The notes under the pieces are model-generated. The model did no database searches. It saw nothing but the letters and a program-made list of their open reading frames with translations, and was not told where the DNA came from. The translations under genes and the position numbers were made by a program. From DATKKX01 sp035542775 (GTDB taxonomy: Bacteria > Planctomycetota > Phycisphaerae > UBA1845 > UTPLA1), in NCBI GenBank assembly GCA_035542775.1, contig DATKKX010000011.1, forward strand, positions 1-10,603: 10,603 nucleotides of DNA, given 5' to 3'. Below, piece after piece: positions 1 to 5,104 of the stretch (positions within the stretch are counted from its first letter, which is position 1; the number at the start of each line of letters is the position of its first letter).

Positions 1-41
1 CAAACATTAATGGACAATGGAGATGGGCCGCCGAGCGATGG

Positions 42-70
42 AAAGCAAAACGCCTGACCGAGGTCAGGCG
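42..70 (-). terminator. Intrinsic terminator, minus strand
   Basis: A perfect 8-bp stem CGCCTGAC/GTCAGGCG with a 4-nt loop (70-51) is followed on the minus strand by four T, then GC, then TTT (50-42). This fits a Rho-independent terminator read leftward. On the plus strand the hairpin is preceded by A and not followed by T, so it is one-directional. Confidence 0.5.
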
Positions 71-102
71 TCGACCCGGGGATGCGATCCCCGGGGTGGT
101 AT
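42..102 (-). ncRNA. Candidate short leader RNA or sRNA with two hairpins
   Basis: Downstream of the minus-strand promoter, the predicted transcript folds into two perfect hairpins in a row. The first has a 9-bp stem pairing 95-87 with 83-75 around a 3-nt loop. The second has an 8-bp stem pairing 70-63 with 58-51 around a 4-nt loop, and is followed at once by TTTTGCTTT. The whole unit from start to T-tract is only about 60 nt. It could be a small terminated RNA or an attenuated leader for a gene left of the window. No known RNA family was recognised. Confidence 0.35.
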
Positions 103-108
103 GTGATA

Positions 109-136
109 ACTCTAACACCCAATCGGTCACTGTCAA
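109..136 (-). promoter_or_regulatory. Candidate sigma-70 promoter, minus strand
   Basis: On the minus strand there is a perfect -35 box TTGACA (136 to 131), a 16-nt spacer and a -10 box TAGAGT (114 to 109), which keeps the first two T-A bases and the last T of the consensus. Transcription would start near base 102 and run leftward into two hairpins, probably as the leader of a gene beyond the left edge. It was found by eye and has no experimental support. Confidence 0.5.
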
Positions 137-180
137 GGGAAATCTTAGCGACAAAGGAGAACAAAGGGCAGAACAAAGGG

Positions 181-193
181 GTCATTACTGATT
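181..193 (+). repeat. Short direct repeat, copy 1 (GTCAyTACTGAwT)
   Basis: GTCATTACTGATT here matches GTCACTACTGAAT at 1393-1405 in 11 of 13 bases, in the same orientation. Both follow a purine-rich AAAG/ACAG run ending in GG. My impression is that such motifs resemble ends of IS200-like/REP-type element debris, but this is from memory and no transposase is visible between the copies. Confidence 0.3.
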
Positions 194-347
194 CTGGGGG
201 CCGTTTCACCCCGCGCTCCACCCTTCCCGAGGCCTCCTGCCCCGCATCTTCGATTTTCGACTCTCGCTTTTCTGCTCTCTCGTATCGCTTGCGCTCCCTG
301 CCCGGCGTCCGTTCCTCATTGGAGTTTTCCCCATTTCGGTTTTCCAT

Positions 348-376
348 TTGCTTTTTCGGAATTGGTTAGGTATACT
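348..376 (+). promoter_or_regulatory. Orphan sigma-70-like promoter, plus strand
   Basis: The -35 box TTGCTT (348-353) and -10 box TATACT (371-376) are separated by exactly 17 nt, inside a locally AT-rich patch of otherwise GC-rich DNA. Transcription would begin near 383. No credible gene follows within 1 kb, so this may be the surviving promoter of a lost gene or may drive a non-coding transcript. Confidence 0.5.
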
Positions 377-395
377 GTAACTGGAGCATCGGCGA

Positions 396-420
396 ACGAC
401 GGCCGGTCCGGCCGCGTCGT
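396..420 (+). repeat. GC-rich hairpin after the orphan promoter
   Basis: The inverted repeat pairs 396-400 with 416-420 (ACGAC/GTCGT) and 401-404 with 410-413 (GGCC/GGCC), with a 2-nt bulge at 414-415 and a 5-nt loop. It would form in the first ~40 nt of RNA from the promoter at 348-376. No T-tract follows, so it is not a classic terminator. Confidence 0.4.
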
Positions 421-861
421 CTCCGCGCCTTCGGCCCGGCTGAAAGCTGTGAGCTGATCGCCGAGAGCTTCTTGCCGCTGACGGCTCCTGCCGGCTAATG
501 GCCCCCGGCAGCCGATTGCAGGTCGAATGGCGGACGAAGTTGCGCGTCGTTGCCGTGGTTTGCACGTAAAAAATTGTGGAGCCTGCAAATGACTGATCGC
601 CGACAACCAGGCACCAGGCGATGCCTCCCCACGGACATCACATGCCCGACAGCCTCTCCCATCCCCTGGCGCCGGATGTCCGTCGTTCCCCTCTCCCCGC
701 GCAGCAGTTGTCACGGATTGCCACGAATTGCACGCGTTTCTTCCCCCGCAAGCCGCGCCACCCCCTCCCGCCCCGACGCGCGGATCGCGGAAGGTCGTTT
801 CGGCTGGCGCATGACGAACAGCCAACAACCAATCATGAATCAGCGACAGCCAATGGCCGAC

Positions 862-1290
862 AGCTCGTGTCGTACCGGCTTTTACCAGGAAATACCGCCT
901 GCGGCTCCCGATTCGATGTTCCAGCGTTCCGTGCGCGACGAGGACGGCAGGCTGATGCCGACGCCGCCGCGCGAATAAGTCGCCAAGATCGACGCCGAGG
1001 CATACGAAGCCCAAAGCCCTGGAGGAGAACGCCGATGGTTACGTTTACGTGCTCGTGAGCTTCACGCCTGTCGACTGGCACGGCGCAGGGTTCAACACAC
1101 TCGACGCGAAACCAAGAGGATGGAGGATCGCCTGCTTGCGTCATTGAGCGCCGTAGAGTTCAGATCGGCAAGCTGAGGAATGACTGGCTGCACCGACGGC
1201 TATGTCAACGCCGACGGCTTGGCCAACCTGGAAAAGTGCCCGGACGTGCTCAGGGTCCACTTAGAGATGTGCTTCAAGCCGATCGACTGA
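862..1290 (+). pseudogene. Possible decayed coding sequence, family unknown
   Basis: Three short frames read like protein but are broken from each other. The first, in frame with base 862, reads to a stop at 976-978 and then continues as VAKIDAEAYEAQ. A second frame (open 956-1144, stop 1145-1147) carries ALEENADGYVYVLVSFTP and further ordered-looking residues including a DWHGAGF segment. A third piece (ATG 1180, stop 1288-1290, 36 codons) has almost entirely G or C third positions and includes DGYVNADGLANLEKC, faintly like a dockerin-type calcium loop. The simplest reading is one or more genes disabled by a stop and frameshifts. Sequencing errors or chance could also give this pattern. I do not recognise a family. 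Confidence 0.28.
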
Positions 1291-1392
1291 TGCTGAACCT
1301 AATCCTCGCGGCGCAGGAGCGCGCCAGATGGGGTGGCGGGCGTGCGGAGGCGCGATGGTGATCGTCTTCCGGGGCGACGGAAGAAAACAGAG

Positions 1393-1405
1393 GTCACTAC
1401 TGAAT
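1393..1405 (+). repeat. Short direct repeat, copy 2 (GTCAyTACTGAwT)
   Basis: This is the second copy of the motif at 181-193. It is followed by a GGC-GCC pairing of only 3 bp (1406-1421) and six T (1423-1428), so the tail looks faintly terminator-like, but the stem is too weak to call. The stretch between the copies has no intact gene. Confidence 0.3.
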
Positions 1406-1444
1406 GGCATTAAGTCAAGCCCTTTTTTCGCTTCCAGATGTTGA

Positions 1445-1472
1445 TTGACCTTGGATTGCCCCGCGATACAAT
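1445..1472 (+). promoter_or_regulatory. Sigma-70-like promoter upstream of the lipoprotein gene
   Basis: TTGACC (1445-1450) and TACAAT (1467-1472) are separated by 16 nt; each box has five of six consensus bases. Transcription would start near 1480, leaving a leader of about 265 nt before the ATG at 1746. No stronger promoter was seen nearer the gene. Confidence 0.55.
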
Positions 1473-1479
1473 CCCTGCC

Positions 1480-1745
1480 TAATTCCATGACCGGGCATCA
1501 TGGGCTATCTCGGATATTGGAGTAGGACCCAGGTCTCTGGAGGCCGTTTGCTGGCCCCCTGTTCGGTAGGCAGTCGAAGGGCGTCTGCTCGTCGGCGAGT
1601 GAGCCGCCGTTGACGGGGATCGAAGGGAGCCTTGGCAGACGCTCGAAACGGAATCAAACCCGCGACAGCGTCCACGATGGTCGTGGGCGCAAGGCCGGAC
1701 GGAAGACGTCGGTGCATGCCGTCGAATAGAACGAAAGGAACGCAC
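1480..1745 (+). promoter_or_regulatory. Long structured 5' leader of the lipoprotein gene
   Basis: Several helices can be drawn in order. 1539-1545 pairs with 1553-1559 (one A-C mismatch, 7-nt loop). A long-range helix of 10 pairs joins 1579-1588 to 1635-1644 (GCGTCTGC/GCAGACGC core plus a G-T wobble). It encloses a 5-bp stem, 1593-1597 with 1605-1609. A 10-bp stem joins 1668-1677 to 1681-1690 around a TGG loop. TCGAAGGG occurs twice, at 1574-1581 and 1620-1627. No T-tract follows the last stem. It matches no riboswitch or ncRNA family I can recognise (6S, tmRNA and RNase P were considered). Short reading frames such as ATG 1488 lack ribosome-binding sites. Confidence 0.4.
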
Positions 1746-2333
1746 ATGAAATCGCTGTATTATCTGCCGGTGGCGATGCTGACCGGCCTGATGCTGCTTT
1801 CACAGGGGTGCGTGGGCCGCGTGATCGGGGAGGGGGCCGAAAAGACGCTGGGGCCGAAGGGAGCCTACTTCCAGGAGAAACCCCTGGCCGCCAGCAAGGA
1901 CATGAAAGTACTGGGGCCTTACAAGAAATTTGAGCTTGGGACCGTCAAGAACGACTACGGCAAAAATGTTCCTGCGGACTTCATCCCGAAGTTCCGCGAG
2001 GAGTTTGCCAAGCAGGTCAAGGATGCCAAGCTCGGCGAGGAGGGCGCCGGCAAGACGCTGCTTGTCAACGTGAACGTCATCCACTATGAGACGGCCGACA
2101 TGGCCGACAACGTTTTCGGCCCGCTGGAGCAGGTCGTGGCTCACGTCGAGTTGGTCGACAAGGATACGGGACAGGTACTGGCTTCGGGTAATGCGATCGG
2201 GCGAACGGGCAAGTCGGTCGGCATGGGAGTGGACAAGAAGGCCATCGGCCTGGCCCGGGGGATTGTGAAGTGGATCGGCGATTACCATCCCAAGGGCAAG
2301 GAAGCCGAGGAGAAGAAACAGGAAAAGAAGTAA
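1746..2333 (+). CDS. Putative lipoprotein, DUF4410-like
   Basis: The 195-residue product begins with a short signal sequence (hydrophobic core about residues 7-18) ending LLSQGC. Cys22 is the likely lipid-attachment site, although the lipobox is loose (S and Q before G-C). The mature part has a beta-rich core. Residues 104-150 (LLVNVNVIHY, then VVAHVELVDKDTGQVLASG) resemble the DUF4410-type pattern of small bacterial envelope lipoproteins; that assignment is from memory and unproven. The tail is strongly charged (KEAEEKKQEKK). The start is fixed by AAAGGAA (1734-1740), 5 nt before the ATG; the frame stays open upstream to 1632, but the signal peptide begins here. The gene follows a promoter with a long structured leader and ends before a strong hairpin, so it looks monocistronic. 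The molecular role is unknown. Confidence 0.8.
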   Translation: MKSLYYLPVAMLTGLMLLSQGCVGRVIGEGAEKTLGPKGAYFQEKPLAASKDMKVLGPYKKFELGTVKNDYGKNVPADFIPKFREEFAKQVKDAKLGEEGAGKTLLVNVNVIHYETADMADNVFGPLEQVVAHVELVDKDTGQVLASGNAIGRTGKSVGMGVDKKAIGLARGIVKWIGDYHPKGKEAEEKKQEKK

Positions 2334-2386
2334 CAGCCAGGCTTGACGGGCAGCCGATGGGTCGCCCGCTTGGGTTCGCAGATTTC

Positions 2387-2438
2387 ACGGGTGTCCCGTT
2401 CATTCTCCTTCGCGTGATGGATGGGACACCCGTTTATT
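2387..2438 (+). terminator. Strong hairpin terminator after the lipoprotein gene
   Basis: A perfect 11-bp inverted repeat ACGGGTGTCCC (2387-2397) and GGGACACCCGT (2423-2433) extends inward to 18 pairs with three G-T wobbles (2387-2404 with 2416-2433) around an 11-nt loop. It is followed by TTTATT (2433-2438) on the plus strand. It lies 53 nt after the lipoprotein stop. The descending arm also contains the ATG at 2421, the first possible start of the next gene. Confidence 0.65.
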
Positions 2439-2441
2439 GCC

Positions 2442-3884
2442 ATGCACCCTGTCGTTGCGGCATTTCGCTGTGTTGTGATCGTTCTCGGGTTCTGCGCATC
2501 CACGGCGCTGGGGCAGCCCTCGTCAGCGCCGAGCAGCGCGCAAGATCGAACGCCGGCCTCTCAGTTATCTCAGCTTGAAGATCGGCCGACCATCCGGTGG
2601 CCCGTGCGGGAGCCCTTCCAGCGGCTGTATCCCGATCGCGTCGCGGTGCTTGATCCGGCTTTCGACAAACTGGAGGGGACTCGATGGAACCTCGCGGTCA
2701 CCTATTCCGGCAGGACGCTGGAGATCCTTGAGGCATCAACGGGCCGCCCGGCCTGGCCTCGGTCGATCGCTTGCGCGGCCGAGCCGACCCTGCTGGGCAT
2801 GAGCGGCACTCATTATGTCTTCGCGACACGCCATCGCATCTTCGCGCTGGAAGGGACCGACGGGGCGCTGGCGTGGCAGATTGGCGAGGAGCCGCGCGAC
2901 GATCCGAACATCGATCCGGAATCGATCCCGTCGTGGACGGATCGTTTCATGACCGCCAGGTATCTCTACGCCGTCTCGACGACGGGCGAGCTGGTCGGCA
3001 TTGATCTCGGCAACGGGGCAGTGCGTTGGCGGCACAAGGTGGACAAGCGCGTCTCCAATGTGCTGCTTGCCGACAATCGCTGCGTGTACTACGTCACGCG
3101 GCAGGACGAGAAAACCGCAATCCATGTTCTCGATGCGGAGTCGGGAGCAGGCGTGCGCGTGATACCGATGGCGGGAGAAGAGCCCATTCAGGCACTGCGA
3201 GCAGCTTCCCGCGGCAGTTTCCTGGCGGTCATGGGGCAGCGAGTCGCCTGGGTCCACACGGCCACGGGGGAGGTCGGCTGGCAGACGACCATGTATCACG
3301 CCTTTCCGCTATCGGCGCTGCAAACCAACGAGACCGGTTTGTTCATGGCGTGGAACAGTGGGGCGGTCACGCGTCTCGATTTTGTGGAGCGAGGGTCCCC
3401 GGCGGACGGGTTGTTTGAGAGCGGGCTCGAGTCCAACCAGATCTGGACCACGCTCTGTCCGGCTGATTTCTATGTTGCGGGCGACAGTGCGATCATGGCC
3501 TTTGAGACCCGGGTCTGGCCGCAAACCGATCGGCAGGCGGCCACGAGTCGGCCGACCTTCAAGCCCAGGTGGCGGGTGGAGCGTGTCGCCGCATTCACCT
3601 GCTGGCCGCCCCTGCTGACCGCCGACGCCATCCTCACGATCTCGATCGAGGGCCGGGACACCACCACAACCGCGACAACGCAAGCGGCGTCTTCCCAACC
3701 GGAGACAGTGGCGCGGTTCCGCGTTCGGGCCTTCAGCCGGGCAGACGGTCACGAAATACGGATTGCCGCCGACGGCGCCCTCGTCACCGAGCCGCTGAAA
3801 TCGTTCAGTGGGATTCACGTCCGCGACAACTGCGTTGTAGTGCTCGACGGTGATCGGCTCATCGGCTATCCTGGCGCGGACTGA
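2442..3884 (+). CDS. Exported PQQ-like beta-propeller repeat protein
   Basis: The product has 480 residues. A signal peptide is visible (hydrophobic core about 11-22, likely cleavage after ALG24), so the protein is probably periplasmic or surface-exposed. Repeated blade motifs of the pyrroloquinoline-quinone/BamB-like type appear as an aromatic or hydrophobic strand followed by D/T-x-G-x-W: IFALEGTDGALAWQI (133-147), LVGIDLGNGAVRWRHKV (184-200), IHVLDAESGAG (227-237) and VAWVHTATGEVGWQT (268-282). These propellers usually act as scaffolds rather than enzymes, and no cofactor site can be inferred. A Thr/Ala/Gln-rich insert lies at 406-422. I chose ATG 2442 because the in-frame ATG at 2421 sits inside the terminator hairpin and the signal peptide fits the later start. 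Neither has a Shine-Dalgarno sequence, and no separate promoter was seen, so the gene may rely on readthrough. Confidence 0.8.
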   Translation: MHPVVAAFRCVVIVLGFCASTALGQPSSAPSSAQDRTPASQLSQLEDRPTIRWPVREPFQRLYPDRVAVLDPAFDKLEGTRWNLAVTYSGRTLEILEASTGRPAWPRSIACAAEPTLLGMSGTHYVFATRHRIFALEGTDGALAWQIGEEPRDDPNIDPESIPSWTDRFMTARYLYAVSTTGELVGIDLGNGAVRWRHKVDKRVSNVLLADNRCVYYVTRQDEKTAIHVLDAESGAGVRVIPMAGEEPIQALRAASRGSFLAVMGQRVAWVHTATGEVGWQTTMYHAFPLSALQTNETGLFMAWNSGAVTRLDFVERGSPADGLFESGLESNQIWTTLCPADFYVAGDSAIMAFETRVWPQTDRQAATSRPTFKPRWRVERVAAFTCWPPLLTADAILTISIEGRDTTTTATTQAASSQPETVARFRVRAFSRADGHEIRIAADGALVTEPLKSFSGIHVRDNCVVVLDGDRLIGYPGAD

Positions 3885-3995
3885 GCGAGTAACAGTGCCT
3901 TGGACGGGTTCCAAAAGGGCGGTTTCTGGCTGCGTCTGCTTCGAATCATCGCCCCCTTGAGGCGCTGCCGGACTTATACGAGGTGCCACGCAACG

Positions 3996-4646
3996 ATGGC
4001 TTCACCCCTGCAGGTCGCTTGTGTAGTCGAGCCGAACTTCGGCGAGAACGCCTATGTGGTCTGGTGCCGCGACGGTGGTCCGTGCTGGATCATGGATCCC
4101 GGCCTGCCGCCGTCCGCCAAACAGATCTCCAAGCACGTCGCCCAGCACAAGCTCAAGCCCGAGGGCGTCCTCCTGACGCACGGTCATCTCGACCACATCG
4201 CCGGGGTGCCCGAACTTCTGGGCGAGTTCGCCGGCCTGCCGGTGCTCATCGCCAAGGAGGAAAAGCAGGCACTGGTGGATCCGGAGGAGAATCTCTCCGG
4301 CGACTTCGGAGCGCCGGTGGTCGTCGGCGAGATCGAAACCAGGGATCTTGCCGCCGGCAGCGATCTGACGCTGGACGACTCAAACTGGCGCGTCCTGGAC
4401 ACGTCGGGCCATTCGCCCGGCGGGCGCAGCCTGTACTGTGCCGCGGCGGGAATTGTCTTTGTGGGGGATGCGTTGTTCCAAGGATCGATCGGCCGGACCG
4501 ATTTTCATCACAGCGACCCCGACGGCCTGATTCGCAACATCCGCGAAAAGCTGTTCAGCCTGCCGGACGAGACCGAGGTTTATTCCGGTCACGGCCCGGT
4601 CACGACGATCGGCGAGGAGAAGCGATACAACCCGTTCCTGCGATAA
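3996..4646 (+). CDS. Glyoxalase II-like metallo-beta-lactamase-fold hydrolase
   Basis: The 216-residue protein is a complete small MBL-fold hydrolase. It has the metal motif THGHLDH (61-67; His62, His64, Asp66, His67), GHSPG with His139, GDALFQGSIGRTD with Asp158, and a final SGHGP with His199 followed by GEEKRYNPFL. This set and the length match the short YcbL/GloC-like type II glyoxalases, which hydrolyse S-lactoylglutathione or related thioesters in the cytoplasm. The exact substrate here is not known. ATG 3996 is preferred because a GAGGTG lies 10 nt upstream and the fold starts there; the open frame reaches back to 3900 but those residues look non-homologous. It follows the propeller gene by 111 nt on the same strand, with no clear promoter or terminator between, so co-transcription is possible. 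The two products act in different compartments. Confidence 0.88.
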   Translation: MASPLQVACVVEPNFGENAYVVWCRDGGPCWIMDPGLPPSAKQISKHVAQHKLKPEGVLLTHGHLDHIAGVPELLGEFAGLPVLIAKEEKQALVDPEENLSGDFGAPVVVGEIETRDLAAGSDLTLDDSNWRVLDTSGHSPGGRSLYCAAAGIVFVGDALFQGSIGRTDFHHSDPDGLIRNIREKLFSLPDETEVYSGHGPVTTIGEEKRYNPFLR

Positions 4647-4660
4647 ACGGCCGGGGAAGC

Positions 4661-4727
4661 GTCAGATCTGACAGGTACGACACGGGGAAGCCGTCGCAGC
4701 GAATGCCGGGGAGGTCTGACATCAGAC
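4661..4727. repeat. Two related palindromes in the convergent junction
   Basis: GTCAGATCTGAC (4661-4672) is a perfect 12-bp palindrome. GTCTGA/TCAGAC (4714-4719 and 4722-4727) is a second one with a CA centre. Both are preceded by GCCGGGGA, with AAGC or GG before the palindrome, which suggests a duplicated unit about 50 bp apart. They sit between the ends of two convergent genes. They could be transcription-stop structures, protein sites or small repeat debris. Confidence 0.4.
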
Positions 4728-4763
4728 GCCGGGCCCGCACTCCAATGGCGTGCGGGCACCGGC
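4728..4763. terminator. Bidirectional hairpin between convergent genes
   Basis: GCCGG then GCCCGCAC (4728-4740) pairs with GTGCGGGC, a bulged A, and CCGGC (4750-4763): 13 base pairs around a 9-nt loop. Genes end on either side at 4646 (plus) and 4811 (minus). No T-tract follows on either strand, so the call rests on position and stem strength. Confidence 0.4.
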
Positions 4764-4810
4764 GCCGAAGACATCGAGTGACGGCGGGCCATCGATCCCG
4801 GATGGGGGGA

Positions 4811-5059
4811 TCAAGGCCACGGCGGACTCGGGATGGGAACGTTGTTGTCCTGGGCGATGGTGATCGCGTCCTTGAGATCCGGGACCAAGGTACCCCAGAA
4901 GCCTGAAACGTAGTTCCTTACCGCGAGGAGCGATCCGGCGACCATGTTGTCGCGGATATCGGTCATCGTGCAGGTCGCGGCGAAGACGGTTCCGGCCATG
5001 ATGCTGCAAGCGGTCAAGGCCACGATCTTCAGCCTGCGTAAAGTCCGCGCCCTAATCAT
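4811..5059 (-). CDS. Small exported protein of unknown function, downstream of the porin
   Basis: The product has 82 residues. It has a basic start (MIRARTLRRLK), a hydrophobic core (about 12-27) and a likely signal peptidase I site after VFA28, giving a mature peptide of about 54 residues that begins ATCTMTDIRDN and ends in a proline-rich PIPSPPWP tail. There is one mature cysteine (Cys30), only two residues past the cleavage site. The start is fixed by AAGGAGA, 7 nt upstream of the ATG; the frame extends further upstream but has no better signal. The gene begins 45 nt after the porin stop on the same strand, with no terminator between, so the two are probably co-transcribed. I do not recognise the family. 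A periplasmic or outer-membrane accessory role beside the porin is only inferred from position. Confidence 0.6.
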   Translation of the reverse strand: MIRARTLRRLKIVALTACSIMAGTVFAATCTMTDIRDNMVAGSLLAVRNYVSGFWGTLVPDLKDAITIAQDNNVPIPSPPWP

Positions 5060-5104
5060 TATCCTATCTCCTTGTCTGACGAGAACCAGCAAGTCGTATT
5101 TCGT

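Larger units (their letters stand above)
140..1444. other. Long gene-poor region
   Basis: No intact gene is supported in these 1.3 kb. Open frames here have low-complexity or arginine-rich products on both strands, and none has a convincing start signal. Bases 430-880 are a patchwork of similar short words (variants of AGCTGA, GCCGAC, CAACCA and GCCGGC), which looks like degenerate imperfect repeats. Features worth separating out are the orphan promoter and hairpin at 348-420, the possible decayed coding stretch at 862-1290, two copies of a 13-base motif, and a small 7-bp stem at 1365-1384. Confidence 0.6.

Noticed and set aside
1..110. tRNA gene at the left edge suggested by adjacent GC-rich hairpins
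   Set aside because: No cloverleaf, T-arm consensus or acceptor pairing could be drawn on either strand.
316..1014. 232-codon minus-strand frame in the left intergenic region
   Set aside because: It spans degenerate repeat-like DNA, its product is Arg/Gly/Ala-rich, and no start signal precedes it. It also runs over the orphan plus-strand promoter.
3957..3980. TTGAGG and TATACG before the metallo-hydrolase gene as a promoter
   Set aside because: The spacer is only 12 nt, too short for a sigma-70 promoter.
3983..4906. 307-codon plus-strand frame over the metallo-hydrolase gene
   Set aside because: It is Arg-rich and lacks motifs, whereas the hydrolase frame keeps every metal ligand.
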